Below are positions 1 to 10,900 of a stretch of 64,000 bases of DNA, piece after piece. The DNA lies in assembly GCA_016927475.1 (NCBI GenBank), contig JAFGMO010000052.1, forward strand, positions 1-64,000. Reading direction: 5' to 3'. How positions within the stretch are numbered: the first letter of the stretch is position 1; each line of letters starts with the position of its first letter. The DNA is from Candidatus Aminicenantota bacterium (GTDB lineage: Bacteria > Acidobacteriota > Aminicenantia > Aminicenantales > Aminicenantaceae). A program made the translations under genes and the position numbers. Under the pieces are notes generated by a model. The model was not told where the DNA came from. It was given only the letters and a program-made list of their open reading frames with translations, and did not search any database.

Positions 1-545
1 AAACCGCGCTGGCAGTCCATATTGTTGTCGTAGAGCTTGCCCTCGACAGCCACATAGACGACATCCGGATTCTTGGTGTCCACTTCGATCCGGGGAATAA
101 AAAACGACTTTTCCAGCCCGATATGCTTCCATGTTTTTCCCGCGTTTGTCGACTTATAGATACCGTTACCGTGAGCGCTTGAACGGGCATGGAGGGCCTC
201 CCCCGTGGCCGCATAAATGATGTTATGATCCGAAGGCGCAACGGCGATATCACCCATACTCATAAGGCCCTGGCTATCGAAGATGGGCTCGAAGGAGGTG
301 CCGCGGTCCTCGGTTTTCCAGATCCCGCCCGATGCTGTGGCCACATAATAAATCTTGTTTTGTCCTGAGGGCACGGCAAACATCGTTATCCGGCCCGAAA
401 AATTATAGGGCCCGATGCCACGCCATGAAAATATTTTAAGGTCTTTGGATGTCACGGGAGCTTCTCCATACACTGCGGATGAAACCGCAGCAGTTAGGAT
501 AAAGACAACCATGACGGCCTTAAGGAAAAATTTTAATTTACCCAT
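1..545 (-). CDS. Secreted BNR/sortilin-like beta-propeller protein, 3' end beyond the window
   Basis: Reading the minus strand from an ATG at 545 gives an open frame to the window edge (181 codons, no stop). A GGAGG ribosome site lies just upstream of the start. The N-terminus is a Sec-type signal (MGKLKFFLKAVMVVFILTAA). It is followed by a mature region with Asp-box/BNR-type motifs (GGIWKTEDRGTSF, GIYKSTNAGKTW), the repeating blade motif of sialidase/sortilin-like propellers. Proteins of this kind are large exported 'VPS10/sortilin-like' proteins, common in Acidobacteria-related genomes; their substrates are mostly unknown. The C-terminal part, and so any peptidase, glycosidase or sorting domain, lies outside the window. 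Export and propeller fold are well supported; an enzymatic role cannot be assigned. Confidence 0.8.
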   Translation of the reverse strand, partial: MGKLKFFLKAVMVVFILTAAVSSAVYGEAPVTSKDLKIFSWRGIGPYNFSGRITMFAVPSGQNKIYYVATASGGIWKTEDRGTSFEPIFDSQGLMSMGDIAVAPSDHNIIYAATGEALHARSSAHGNGIYKSTNAGKTWKHIGLEKSFFIPRIEVDTKNPDVVYVAVEGKLYDNNMDCQRG

Positions 546-630
546 GTTTCCTCCTTGGGTTTATGATTTTTTATGAAGACAAAAATATGCCTTCGAAAAC
601 GGACTGTGGACTTTACATTCAAAACCGTAT

Positions 631-3159
631 TTACCACCCGTAACAACCTGAAATCTTTTTATTGCCAATCACCCGGGTTAAAAAATTTCCCGTATAAGAT
701 TTTTTTTCTTTTGCCACCATTTCGGGTGTGCCGCAGGCGACGATATATCCTCCTTTCTCTCCGCCCTCAGGGCCCAAGTCTATAATATAATCACAAAATT
801 TAATGACATCAAGATTATGTTCGATAATAATGACCGTATTTTGCATGTCGGTCAAGTCGGAAAGAACCTTAAGCAGCTTGGCCACATCATCAAAATGAAG
901 GCCTGTCGTCGGCTCATCCAGCAAATACAGAGTCCGTCCGGTGTTTTTCCTGCTGAGTTCTTTGGCCAGTTTGATCCTCTGGGCCTCTCCGCCGGACAGT
1001 GTCGTGGCCGGCTGTCCTAATCTAATATAGCCTAATCCCACCTTTTTGAGAGTCCCCAGTTTATGCTTTAGTACCGGATGGGTTTTAACGTATTCATATG
1101 CCTCATCAACCGTCATCTCCAAAAAGTCGGAGATGTTTTTCCCCTTGTAGCAGACGGCCAGGGTTTCCTTATTATAACGTTTTCCTTGGCAACGGTCACA
1201 AGTGACAAAAACATCGGGAAGAAAATGCATCTCAATTCTTCTTACCCCCGTTCCCCGGCAAACTTCACAGCGTCCGCCGGCCACATTAAAGCTGAAACGG
1301 CCGGCCGAATATCCTCTCATACGGGATTCCGCCGTTTTGGAGAACAATTCCCGCAGTGGTGTGAATAATCCCGTGTAAGTGGCCGGATTGGAACGGGGAG
1401 TCCGCCCTATCGGTTTTTGGTCCACGGCAACGATTTTATCGATCTGGTCTGTCCCCAGAATATCCTGGTGGCGTCCGACTCTCTGTTTCCCATGAAACAA
1501 ATCATTAAGGAGCCTTTTGTAGAGGATGTCATAGACCAGCGTGCTCTTCCCTGATCCGGAGACACCCGTCACCGCCGTAATAACGGAAAGGGGAATGGCA
1601 ACATCTATATGTTTAAGATTATGTTCTTCAGCTTGCAGAATTTTGATCCATCCCGTAGGTTTCCTCCTTTCCGCCGGAACGGAAATAGATTTTTCTCTTT
1701 TTAGATAAAGAGAGGTCAGCGAATCCTTCGACTCAAAGATATCTTCAAGCGTCCCTTCCGCCACCTTGAATCCCCCACCTTCTCCCGCTCCGGGGCCCAG
1801 GTCCAGAATAAAATCCGCTGAACGGATCGTTTGTTCGTCATGTTCGACAACAACAACCGAATTTCCTTCATCCCGGATTTTTTTTAAAAGACTGATGAGT
1901 TTCTTGTTGTCCCGCTGGTGAAGTCCGATCGTCGGTTCATCCAAAACATACAGGACTCCCCTTAACCGGGCTCCGACTTGAGCTGCCAGACGGACACGCC
2001 TGGCTTCTCCCCCTGACAAGGAAGAAGCGGAACGGGAGAGTTGAAGATAAGGCATGCCCAGCTCCACCATATTCAGCAGCCGGGCTTCTATTTCTTTCCT
2101 GATCCTTGATCCGATGATCGCCCGTGACTCCGGAAAATTGATGCGGGATATTTTCTCGATCAAGCGGTCGGCCGGAAGTGAGCTCATTTCAAAAATATTG
2201 AGGTTACCTATTTTGACGGCCATGCTTTGAATTTTCAGCCGGCTCCCTTGACAAGAGGAACAGACTGTTTCCGTAATTTCCGGTCTGCCCCATTCATCCG
2301 GACGGACTTCATAACCCAGGCCGTGACACGACAGGCAGGCTCCGTAAGGGCTGTTGAAAGAAAAATCCCTGGCTTCAAATGTGGGCAGGCTGATATTACA
2401 GACGGGACAAAGCAGGTTCAAAGAGAAATGCCTTCCGTTGTTTCCCTCGCCCAGCAGGAAAAGCTCTCCCTTGGAAAACTCCAGCGCCCTGCTTACGGCT
2501 TCCTCCAACCTGACCTCTGCTCCGGAAACAATCATAACCTCATCGATGAGGATCTCTATGGTATGTGTTTTATGTCTTTCCAGGAAAATATCATCTTCCA
2601 GCTCCCTGAACGCCCCGTCCACCCTAGCCCTCAGGAAACCTTTTCTTCGGAACTTTTCAAAAAGACGCTGATATTCGCCCTTCCTTCCTTTAACGACCTG
2701 TGAGAGTATCTTGACCTGTTTTCCGGAATAATCCTCCCGAATACGTTCCAGGATCTGGGGGACGGTCTGAAATCCGACCCTCCGTCCACATTGAGGGCAG
2801 TGGGGAATCCCGACGCGGGCAAAAAGAAGTCGAAGAAAATCATATGCTTCGGTTATCGTTCCCACCGTTGACCTGGGATTCAAGGATATGGTCTTCTGGT
2901 CGATGGATATCGATGGAGAAATTCCTTCTATGGACTCCACTTCGGGTTTCTCCATCTGGTCGATATACTGGCGGGCATAAGCGGAGAGGCATTCAATATA
3001 ACGACGCTGTCCTTCAGCGAAAAGAGTATCAAAAGCGAAAGAGGATTTTCCGGACCCGCTTGGTCCGGTGACAACAATCAGCCGCTGGCGTGGGAGGCGG
3101 ACATCAATATTTTTAAGGTTGTGCTGGGCGGCTTTTTTGACGTTTATGGTTCTGAGCAT
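631..3159 (-). CDS. uvrA: UvrABC excinuclease subunit A, compact form
   Basis: DNA-damage recognition ATPase of nucleotide excision repair. There are two ABC ATPase modules. The first P-loop GPSGSGKSS is at residues 32-40, with signature LSGGEARR; the second is GVSGSGKS with signature LSGGEAQR. Zinc-binding Cys pairs are at residues 121/124, 251/254 with 275/278, and 300/303, plus the C-terminal CEVC...CDRC finger. The motif NPRSTVGT and the rest of the frame are typical of the family. At 842 residues it is about 100 shorter than E. coli UvrA (940). The loss maps between C278 and C300, where only 21 residues replace the usual ~120-residue helical segment. Both ATPases and the zinc modules are present, so it is probably functional. 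It is divergent from the mrfA-like helicase, with a 110-bp shared promoter region. Confidence 0.95.
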   Translation of the reverse strand: MLRTINVKKAAQHNLKNIDVRLPRQRLIVVTGPSGSGKSSFAFDTLFAEGQRRYIECLSAYARQYIDQMEKPEVESIEGISPSISIDQKTISLNPRSTVGTITEAYDFLRLLFARVGIPHCPQCGRRVGFQTVPQILERIREDYSGKQVKILSQVVKGRKGEYQRLFEKFRRKGFLRARVDGAFRELEDDIFLERHKTHTIEILIDEVMIVSGAEVRLEEAVSRALEFSKGELFLLGEGNNGRHFSLNLLCPVCNISLPTFEARDFSFNSPYGACLSCHGLGYEVRPDEWGRPEITETVCSSCQGSRLKIQSMAVKIGNLNIFEMSSLPADRLIEKISRINFPESRAIIGSRIRKEIEARLLNMVELGMPYLQLSRSASSLSGGEARRVRLAAQVGARLRGVLYVLDEPTIGLHQRDNKKLISLLKKIRDEGNSVVVVEHDEQTIRSADFILDLGPGAGEGGGFKVAEGTLEDIFESKDSLTSLYLKREKSISVPAERRKPTGWIKILQAEEHNLKHIDVAIPLSVITAVTGVSGSGKSTLVYDILYKRLLNDLFHGKQRVGRHQDILGTDQIDKIVAVDQKPIGRTPRSNPATYTGLFTPLRELFSKTAESRMRGYSAGRFSFNVAGGRCEVCRGTGVRRIEMHFLPDVFVTCDRCQGKRYNKETLAVCYKGKNISDFLEMTVDEAYEYVKTHPVLKHKLGTLKKVGLGYIRLGQPATTLSGGEAQRIKLAKELSRKNTGRTLYLLDEPTTGLHFDDVAKLLKVLSDLTDMQNTVIIIEHNLDVIKFCDYIIDLGPEGGEKGGYIVACGTPEMVAKEKKSYTGNFLTRVIGNKKISGCYGW

Positions 3160-3170
3160 AATAAGTATCT

Positions 3171-3199
3171 ATTTTACTGCCGCAGCCGGGTCCATACAA
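3171..3199 (-). promoter_or_regulatory. Possible sigma-70 promoter of uvrA
   Basis: On the minus strand TTGTAT and TAAAAT are separated by 17 bp, upstream of the uvrA ATG at 3159. The -10 box is good and the -35 box is weak (3 of 6). Confidence 0.3.
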
Positions 3200-3211
3200 G
3201 AAGAATAAGAA

Positions 3212-3241
3212 TTGACCTGGCGTAACCCGATAGGATATGAT
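3212..3241 (+). promoter_or_regulatory. Sigma-70 promoter of the mrfA-like gene
   Basis: TTGACC and TATGAT are separated by 18 bp. The predicted start point is about 20 nt before the ATG at 3270, with an AGG-containing ribosome site (TAGGTAAATCCT) between. Confidence 0.5.
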
Positions 3242-3269
3242 GAAATCTGCCTTTTTCTAGGTAAATCCT

Positions 3270-5633
3270 ATGTCCCGGACAGAAAATCTTATCAAAGCTC
3301 TGGAAGCTTTGAAGCAGTACGGCTTCAAAACCGATTCCATAAAAACCGTTAAGCATATTCCGGCTCAAGAAGCGCGACTCGCCGATTATCCTGAAGACGT
3401 CCATCCCTCGCTGGCCAAGGCCTTTAAGGAAAAGGGATTTCTCAAGCTGTACACCCACCAGCTTCAATCCTGGGAACTCCTCAAAGAAGGAAAAAACATC
3501 GTTGTCGTCACTCCGACCGCTTCGGGAAAAACACTGTGCTATAACCTTCCCGTACTGGACAGCATCCTTCACAATCCTTCAAGCCGGGCCATCTATCTTT
3601 TTCCCACAAAAGCTCTGGCTCAAGACCAGAAAGCTGAACTTGATGAGGCGGGTAAGCTCTTATCTGAAGAAATCCGTCTTTTCACCTATGACGGCGACAC
3701 TCCCCAGGACGCACGCAAAGCCATACGCAGCCGCGGGCACATCATTCTGACGAATCCGGATATGCTTCACGCCGGTATCCTTCCTCACCACACAAAATGG
3801 ATCAAACTCTTTGAAAATCTTAAGTTTATCGTCATTGACGAACTCCATAACTACCGGGGTATCTTCGGCAGCCATCTGGCCAATATCCTGCGGCGTTTAA
3901 ACAGGATCGCCCTTTTTTACGGCTCAAAACCCCAATTCATCCTTTGTACGGCCACCATCGCCAACCCTGTCGAGATGGCGGAAAAAACAACCGAAGATCC
4001 CGTCGCCCTTGTGGACGAAAACGGCGCTCCGCATGGTGAAAAATATTTCATCTTCTACAATCCCCCCATGGTCAACGAATACCTGGGGATCAGGCGTTCC
4101 TATATCAGTGAATCACGCCGCGTCTCTTCGCTTTTTCTCAATCAACATCTCCAAACCATTGTTTTTGCCCGCAGCCGCTTGATTACGGAAGTCCTCGTCA
4201 CATACCTCAAACAGGACATAGAGAAAAATTTGCAGGAAAAAGGCCTTATCAGAGGTTATAGGGGGGGTTATCTTCCCCTGAAAAGACGGGAAATCGAACG
4301 GGATTTGCGGTCGGGCAAAATCCGGGGTGTGATTTCTACGAATGCCCTTGAACTGGGCATCGATATCGGAAGCCTGGATGTGGCCGTGCTGGCCGGTTAT
4401 CCTGGAACCATTGCCAGTACCTGGCAGAGGGCCGGACGGGCTGGGCGAAAGACCGGAAAATCCGCCGCCGTCCTCGTTGCTTCTTCCGATCCCATGGACC
4501 AGTTTATCGTCAACAATCCGGAATATTTTTTCTCCAAAATCCCTGAAAAAGCGCTCATCAATCCGGACAACCTCAATATTCTCGTCAGCCACGTCGAATG
4601 TGCCGCCTTTGAACTTCCCTTTAAAGACGGCGAAAAATTCGGTCGAGTCGATATCAGCGAGATACTGACCTTTCTTGAAGAAGAAAAGATGCTTCATCAC
4701 TCCAAGGATAAATGGTATTGGACATCCGAAGCGTATCCCGCCGACGGAGTCAGCCTGCGCAGCATCAGCTCGGACAATTTTGTCGTCGTCGATACCGGAG
4801 GAAAAACAAGGATCATAGCCGAAGTGGATTTCACGGCCGCCCTGACCACCCTCCACCCTAAAGCCATCTACATGTGTGAAGGAGAACAATACTACGTGGA
4901 AAATCTGGATTATGAACAGCGCCGGGCTTACGTCAAAAAAACAGACGTGGACTATTATACCGACGCCATCGATTATACCAAGATAAAGATCCTCGATATA
5001 TTCGATAAGAGCGGCCTTCACCGGGGCACAACTTCGCACGGCGAGGTCCATGTGGCCACTCAGGTCGTTGGCTTTAAAAAAATAAAGTTCCACACCAATG
5101 AAAACGTCGGTTCCGGGGACCTGGGGCTTCCTGAGAACGAGATGCACACCACGGCTTTTTGGCTGACCATCCCCGCATCTCTTTTTCAGGAGCTTCCTTT
5201 TAAATCCGAGCAAAGAATCAACGGCCTGTACGGGTTAGCCTACCTCCTCCATCATGTCTCCCCCCTCTTTATGATGTGCGACCTGCACGATGTGGGCGTC
5301 TCTGTCGGAGACAATTCCACCGGAAAATCCCTGCCACCCCCTGATGTTCGCAGGAAGGTTCTCGCTGATGATGAAACCCTAAGCATCGACGAACCGGATT
5401 TTGAACCCAATATTTTTATTTATGACAATTTTCCCGGAGGCATCGGCTTAAGCCCTTCCCTTTTTGACATCGACAAAAAACTCCTGTTATACAGCCTAAA
5501 AACGATCGATTCCTGCCCCTGCCAGGAAGGGTGTCCATCCTGTGTGGGCCCGGTAAAAGCTAGCGGCCGTCAAGCGAAACAAGCGGCCCGGACAATCCTT
5601 AAGCAACTGCTGAATATAGGCCCCGATATCTGA
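3270..5633 (+). CDS. mrfA: DEAD/DEAH-box helicase with C-terminal DUF1998 zinc domain, MrfA/YprA-like
   Basis: Superfamily 2 helicase of the YprA/MrfA family; in Bacillus MrfA takes part in mitomycin C repair independently of UvrABC. The sequence shows a Q-motif-like start (YTHQLQSWE), Walker A TPTASGKT at residues 81-88 and Walker B/DEAH-type VIDELHNY near residue 193. It also has the C-terminal helicase motifs (STNALELGIDIG and QRAGRAGR) and a DUF1998 domain ending in a four-cysteine cluster, CPCQEGCPSC. Its 787 residues match the family's usual ~750-800. It lies head-to-head with uvrA, so two different routes for removing DNA lesions share one regulatory interval. No MrfB-type exonuclease is adjacent. 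The family call is secure; a mitomycin-repair role here is inferred from homology and context. Confidence 0.88.
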   Translation: MSRTENLIKALEALKQYGFKTDSIKTVKHIPAQEARLADYPEDVHPSLAKAFKEKGFLKLYTHQLQSWELLKEGKNIVVVTPTASGKTLCYNLPVLDSILHNPSSRAIYLFPTKALAQDQKAELDEAGKLLSEEIRLFTYDGDTPQDARKAIRSRGHIILTNPDMLHAGILPHHTKWIKLFENLKFIVIDELHNYRGIFGSHLANILRRLNRIALFYGSKPQFILCTATIANPVEMAEKTTEDPVALVDENGAPHGEKYFIFYNPPMVNEYLGIRRSYISESRRVSSLFLNQHLQTIVFARSRLITEVLVTYLKQDIEKNLQEKGLIRGYRGGYLPLKRREIERDLRSGKIRGVISTNALELGIDIGSLDVAVLAGYPGTIASTWQRAGRAGRKTGKSAAVLVASSDPMDQFIVNNPEYFFSKIPEKALINPDNLNILVSHVECAAFELPFKDGEKFGRVDISEILTFLEEEKMLHHSKDKWYWTSEAYPADGVSLRSISSDNFVVVDTGGKTRIIAEVDFTAALTTLHPKAIYMCEGEQYYVENLDYEQRRAYVKKTDVDYYTDAIDYTKIKILDIFDKSGLHRGTTSHGEVHVATQVVGFKKIKFHTNENVGSGDLGLPENEMHTTAFWLTIPASLFQELPFKSEQRINGLYGLAYLLHHVSPLFMMCDLHDVGVSVGDNSTGKSLPPPDVRRKVLADDETLSIDEPDFEPNIFIYDNFPGGIGLSPSLFDIDKKLLLYSLKTIDSCPCQEGCPSCVGPVKASGRQAKQAARTILKQLLNIGPDI

Positions 5634-5648
5634 AAAAACGGTTTTTTC
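5632..5648. terminator. Short A/T palindrome between convergent genes, possible bidirectional terminator
   Basis: GAAAAAAC and GTTTTTTC form a perfect 8-bp dyad around one base, starting at the stop codon of the helicase gene and lying before the convergent amidase gene. The stem is A-T rich and weak, so termination is only a possibility. Confidence 0.25.
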
Positions 5649-5680
5649 CTCTCAAATTTTTCCACCGGCCAGCTCAAATT

Positions 5681-6748
5681 TCAGCGCGAAGAACCCTTCG
5701 TACCCTCATACACGGAATATCCTTCCGCTGTTTGAAGCGACAGCCGGGCGGGGCGCCTGCCCCGCGTACTGGTACATCCCACTTCGCCTCTTTTATTGAC
5801 GGCGATGAATTTCTCTCCGGGCATAAATTTGGGATTGATGTTTTTATATTTTTCCGCAATCAGCGCTACGGCATCCTCACAGGCTTGTTGGGGAGTCCGG
5901 CCTTCCTTCATCCTCATGACGATATAAAACGAGGCACAGCATTTGATGACATCTTCCCCCCTTCCCGTAGCTCCAGCCGCGCCGACTTCATTATCCACGT
6001 ACAATCCGGCTCCGATAATGGGGGAATCGCCCACTCGGCCCGGAATCTTGAAACTTAGCCCGCTGGTCGTCGTTACTCCGGCTATATCTCCGTTTTTATC
6101 AACGGCCAGAACGTTGGTCGTTCCTGTCCTGTATTGAATTTCTTCGGACATGCGGTTGTTTATCTTCTTTTTCTTAAGCCCCCGTAAATGGTCGGGAAGC
6201 CCCCAGTCATCGCTCTTACTTATCTCTGTTTTCCAACGGAGCCAAATTTTTCGTGCTTTTTCAGTCAGAAGGTTTTCCTCCTTGAATCCCCACTTTTTTG
6301 CAAACTTCAGGGCATCATTGCCGGCCATCATGACATGGTCCGTTTCCTCCATGATAATCCGGGCTACCGAGCAAGGTGTTTTGATGTTTTCCAGGCAGGC
6401 CACCGAACCTGCACTGTAAGTCCGGCCGTCCATGATGGAGGCATCCAGTTGGACGATTCCTTCTTCGTTGGGAAGTCCTCCGTATCCTACCCCGGTTCCC
6501 TCAGGGTCAAGCTCAATAACGTTGGCCGCCTTTTCCACGGCATCAAGGGCCGTCTTGCCTTCCATCAAAAGACTCCAGCCTTTTTCCAGGGCTGCTTGTC
6601 CCGTTTGATTCGTATGGCTGGTAATGACCAGGGGAGTCATCCCTTTCTGCGGGCCGGCGGAAAGGGAAAATCCTCTGAACAAAAACGCCCCCGCGCCCAG
6701 GCTGAAACTCCTGCCGATAAAGCGTCTTCGCGTGATCTTACTTGACAT
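5681..6748 (-). CDS. Exported N4-(beta-N-acetylglucosaminyl)-L-asparaginase-type Ntn hydrolase
   Basis: Family T2 Ntn-hydrolase (glycosylasparaginase/isoaspartyl peptidase group). The proenzyme cleaves itself, exposing a threonine that attacks the amide linking sugar to asparagine. The expected cleavage site is before T226 in GDIAGVTTTSG. Downstream are the diagnostic GRVGDSPIIGAG and GAAGATGRGED segments. The start at 6748 is chosen over the longer frame from 6787 because it has a GGAGG ribosome site and begins a twin-arginine signal (RRRFIG followed by a hydrophobic stretch). The product is therefore probably folded before export to the periplasm. A 355-residue length suits this family. The gene is monocistronic and convergent with the upstream helicase. 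A role in glycoprotein or glycopeptide catabolism is likely; the exact substrate is inferred. Confidence 0.85.
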   Translation of the reverse strand: MSSKITRRRFIGRSFSLGAGAFLFRGFSLSAGPQKGMTPLVITSHTNQTGQAALEKGWSLLMEGKTALDAVEKAANVIELDPEGTGVGYGGLPNEEGIVQLDASIMDGRTYSAGSVACLENIKTPCSVARIIMEETDHVMMAGNDALKFAKKWGFKEENLLTEKARKIWLRWKTEISKSDDWGLPDHLRGLKKKKINNRMSEEIQYRTGTTNVLAVDKNGDIAGVTTTSGLSFKIPGRVGDSPIIGAGLYVDNEVGAAGATGRGEDVIKCCASFYIVMRMKEGRTPQQACEDAVALIAEKYKNINPKFMPGEKFIAVNKRGEVGCTSTRGRRPARLSLQTAEGYSVYEGTKGSSR

Positions 6749-6860
6749 TCTGTTGCCTCCTATAAAACAAGGTTCAATCGATATCATAATTGATACATGT
6801 ATTAAAGATAACCATCAAAAAATACTCGAAACATCATTTATATCAAAAATTTCCCTGTTA

Positions 6861-6887
6861 ACCAACCATCCTTCATTATTCATAAAT
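6861..6887. repeat. Possible degenerate tip of the dispersed repeat family
   Basis: The segment ends in ATTATTCATAAAT, identical to the tip of the repeat copies elsewhere in the window, and is preceded by an AACC run. Only one end is present. It lies in the 199-bp gap between the amidase start and the end of the membrane-protein gene. No other element was recognised in that gap apart from an ATACATGTAT palindrome near 6794. Confidence 0.3.
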
Positions 6888-6947
6888 CCTGTCTGAAAAT
6901 CTTGACTTGTGCAGATTGTTCAAACATGGGATTTCAGCGAAACCGGA

Positions 6948-7913
6948 TCAAGTTCTGCGCAGGATAAAAAGAAGACACATGCCGGCGGCCCCCATAAGAA
7001 AAGCCAGTAACAGAGAAGTGATTCCCGTCAAAGCCATAATTCCCAATATCGAGAAAAGGGGGAATAATCCGAAGACCGCTGAAATGGCCAGGGCGGGGGG
7101 ATCAATGTGTGTATCTCCGCAGTTGAGAAAAATTCCGGCAAAAAGCTCGGCAAAAAAAGCGGCGGCCAAACCAAAAAAAATTCCCCAGCCCAGATCATTC
7201 GTTAAAAAAACGGCAAACTCTGCGCAGAGAGCGGTATGGAGGAAAACGGGAATACGAGCTCCTCCATGGAAAAGAAAAAGGGAGACGGCCGAAATTCCGA
7301 AAACAAGACCGACCGATCCTGGAAGAAAGCGCGAGGTAAAATAGGAAACGAGGCTTACTCCGAAAGCGACAATCAAAACCAGCCAAGGGGAAGAAGGCCA
7401 GGGCTGCCAGTCTTGATCCTTTTTTCGTTTCCAGCGCCCGGTGCCTTTTCCGCGGCATCCTGAAAGTCCGGTCTTTCCAAAAACCAGCCGGGCCAACAAA
7501 CCGCTTATTCCCACGGAAAGAGCCATGGTATTTGTCCAGGGCAAACCTTCGAGCTTCGGAATAAGGTCCAAAAGAACCTTGACCAGACAACCAAAAACGC
7601 CAAAAATCCCTCCGGCAAGAAGTATCCCCGGAGATTCCAAGCCATAAAGGGGCGAAAGAACGTCCCTCCCGCATGAGAGTTTTCCCCTTCGGGCCGCATA
7701 AGCTGAAGCGGCCGCTCCCCCGGCAAAGGCTATATGCGGAGCGAGAAAGGGACCCCAAGTTACAACTTGATTAAAGGAGGAATCTCCCGTAGCAACCGCC
7801 AGAGCCGTCCCGACAACGCAGGATAATCCGCAGAGAATAAAAGCGTTCATGCCGCCGATGGCGGCACCCAATATTCCCCCACCGAAAGCGGCCAAGATGT
7901 AAGTTAAGTCCAA
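6948..7913 (-). CDS. Uncharacterised multi-pass membrane protein
   Basis: 321 residues, dominated by roughly eight to nine hydrophobic segments rich in Gly, Ala, Leu and Phe. The N-terminus (MDLTYILAAFGGGILGAAIG) resembles small permease-like folds. A basic, Trp-rich cytoplasmic loop lies near residues 150-170. A polar motif, NCGDTHIDPPA, lies between late membrane segments (around residue 265) and is the only obvious candidate for a ligand or catalytic site. No P-loop, signal peptidase site or known transporter signature was recognised. The gene follows the PKS gene by 28 bp on the same strand, so it may be the last gene of the PPTase-PKS operon. Export or processing of the polyketide is possible but not shown. 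Confidence 0.7.
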   Translation of the reverse strand: MDLTYILAAFGGGILGAAIGGMNAFILCGLSCVVGTALAVATGDSSFNQVVTWGPFLAPHIAFAGGAAASAYAARRGKLSCGRDVLSPLYGLESPGILLAGGIFGVFGCLVKVLLDLIPKLEGLPWTNTMALSVGISGLLARLVFGKTGLSGCRGKGTGRWKRKKDQDWQPWPSSPWLVLIVAFGVSLVSYFTSRFLPGSVGLVFGISAVSLFLFHGGARIPVFLHTALCAEFAVFLTNDLGWGIFFGLAAAFFAELFAGIFLNCGDTHIDPPALAISAVFGLFPLFSILGIMALTGITSLLLAFLMGAAGMCLLFILRRT

Positions 7914-7941
7914 GGGGATGGGTCTCCTTTAGTTCTATTCA

Positions 7942-10900
7942 TCATGTCTCGTCTTTTCTGTTCCCTTCAACCAAAATCGCAAGGGCGGCCACCGTGGGAT
8001 TATCCAAAATGTCTTGAATGGAAAGAGAAGCGTCAAATTCTCTTTTCAACATATTGACCAGGGTCGTCGCCAGGAGGGAATGTCCTCCCAATTCATAGAA
8101 ATTATCATCCCGTCCCACCTTCTCGATCCCGAAAAGTCTGCCCCAAATACCTGCAACTTTCTTTTCCATATCGGTGACCGGCGGCAAAAATTCCGTCGAC
8201 AGGCTAGGTCTCATGTATTGAGGCCCGGAGGATTCATTTTGAACCAGCGCCTCCTTTTCCCGAATAAACTCCCTTTTGATCCACATGTCGATCCGAGCCT
8301 GGAGGTCACGGGTTGAGACCACGACATTCTTTGCTTTCCTCCAGGATGCAAGCCGGCGAAAAACTTCCACTCCTTCACGGGTCGTGATTCCATCCCTCAA
8401 TTCTTTTTCCAACCACCCTTGAAGTTCCTGGGGCATGCGTGTCTTCAACCCCATCCCCACTTCCCCCCACATATCCCAATTGACAGCCATAACCAGCCCT
8501 TTGTTCTTCCGGCTGAGGGACTTCGTGTAGGCGTCCAGAAAAGAATTAGCCGCACAGTAATCCACAAGCCCGATCCCTCCCAGAATGGAAGCAATAGAAG
8601 AGAAAAGAAAAAAGAAATCCAGGTCCGCACCCTTCAGTACCTTTTCCAGAACGAGTGTTCCCTTCACTTTCGAGGCCAGAATATTCCATGCCGATCCGGT
8701 ATTTTTCAATTGAATGATACCTTCACCCGGAAGCCCGGCCGCATGGATCACTCCGTTGACACGACCGGTATGCCGGGTGACACGGGAAAGCCCATCCCTC
8801 ATTTTTTTGAAATCAGTCACATCGGCGGAAAGAATAAAAACACGTCCCCCGGCCGCCTCGATCTTTTGTATCTTTTCTATTTTTCGCCGAATGCCGTCTT
8901 TTTTTTCGTGTTCCCGCAGCCAGTTTTCCCATTGTGACCTCGGGGGAAAAGGTGAGCGTCCGGTTAGAATGAGGCGGGCGTTGCAACGCCGGCTCAAAAA
9001 TTCGGAAAGCTCCAGTCCGATACCTCCCAAACCTCCCGTGATAAGATAGACTCCTTTTTTCCTGAACAGCGGCTTTCCGCGGATAAACCCCGGAATCCGG
9101 ACGGGTTCATAATGCTGGATCCAGCGGTGTCCTCCGCGATAAGCCACCAAAAGATCGGTAAAATTGGCCACAACCTCGGCCAGCACACAATCGGTCAGTT
9201 CCCTCGCGTCACGGGGATCACGGCTCAAAGATTCCAGGTCTATGCTGCAGCAGCTGACGTTGGGATATTCCTGGGGGATGACTTTGACCGTCCCCAAAAC
9301 AGGGGCCTTATCCGCTTCAACGTTTTCTTCACCCGTAACCTCCTGAATATTGTTTGAGATCACGGCCAGACGAATCTCCTCCGTGATGTTATGCATCCCG
9401 ATAACCTGGGCCAGAAAAAGAAGGCTGAAAAATCCCCTGTTGAGTGACCGCTCCACACGTTCCGGTTTGTTGTCTTCAGCCGGTTCCTCCGTCACGGACC
9501 ATAGGTGGATAATCCACTGAGGCAATTGATTCCCGTTTCCCAGCTCTTTAAAAACAGCTTCGTAATCCCGCCGGGAGGATGGGTTGATAACGAAGGTATC
9601 CGCGGACATTTTTTCATAATGTTCCCCGGCACGGACAATAAAAACGTTCTGTTTTTTCGCCTTCAATCTCTGGACAATTCCCGCACCCACGCCACAGGAA
9701 TCGGTAAAAACCAACCAGCAATATTGGGCTGTTTTTTTCTCCAGCCGGAAATAGGGGACAACCGATCGCCTCCACGAGGGAACGGCAAACCACCCCGATA
9801 TGTCCTGATTCTTTGACAGCATTTCCCACCGGCTCTTACCGTATCCCGGTTTGTCGGGATCAGCCCAAAATCTTTTCTTTTCAAACGAATAGGTCGGCAG
9901 AGAAACACGCTTCCTTTTTTCGTGTTTATAAAAAGCCTTCCAATCAACGGGCGCTCCGGCCATCCACAACTTTCCCAGTGTTGAATAAATCACTTCCTCA
10001 TCCGTGATTTTTTCCTGTATTCCTTTGATGGAAAAAAAGACGGAGTGAGTACCGATCCTGGAAATATGCGCCCGGGCTAAGTTGGTCAATGTTCGTCCGG
10101 GACCCACCTCCAACAGGATGTCCTCTCTTTCTTTCAATATTTTTCGGATGGCTGCGGAAAACCGGACCGTATTCCTCAAGTTGCGTGTCCAGTAGGAAGG
10201 GTTTACCGCTTCTTCGTCAGATAGCCAACCGCCGGTTACAGTGGATAGAATGGGGATAAGGGGAGGTTTATGAGCAATTCCGGCCGACAGCTCCGTGAAT
10301 CTTTTCAAAACGGGCTTCATCATGCTCGAATGAAAGGCATGTGAAGTCTGTAGATACCGGGAAGCAATTCTTTTGGCCTGGAGGTCATCTTTGACCTTGG
10401 CCACGGAATCCTTTGGACCTGAAAGCACGCAGAGTTCGGGCCCGTTGACGGCAGCCAGCGCGATCTGTTCTCCCAGATAGGGTTCCACCTCCTTTTCAGA
10501 TAAGGGGACGGCCAGCATGTCCCCGGGAAGCAGCTTTTCCATTAGGATCCCCCTTTGGGAAACAAGATAAAGTGCGTCTTCCAGTGAAAAAACGCCGGCC
10601 AGGCAGGCGGCGGTGAACTCCCCGATACTGTGCCCGATCAGAACACCGGGACGAATCCCCCAGCTTTCCCATAGTTTCGCCACCGCATAGGACAAAACAA
10701 AAACAGCGGGTTGAGCGAACATGGTGCGGGTCAACATTTGATCCGCATCCCCCCGGTTCTCAGCGGGAGGATAAAGAATACTCCGAATATCACCGCCAAG
10801 ATGTTTCTTTAGAACCTCAGCACATTCATCGATGATTTTTCGGAACTCCGGCTCGCAGCGGTACAGAGCCTCTCCCATTCCCGGATATTGAGCCCCTTGG

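Noticed and set aside
4113..5213. 366-codon open frame on the minus strand inside the helicase gene
   Set aside because: It is wholly antisense to a well-supported helicase, has low-complexity Phe/Gly/Asp content and no ribosome site. It is a codon-bias shadow.
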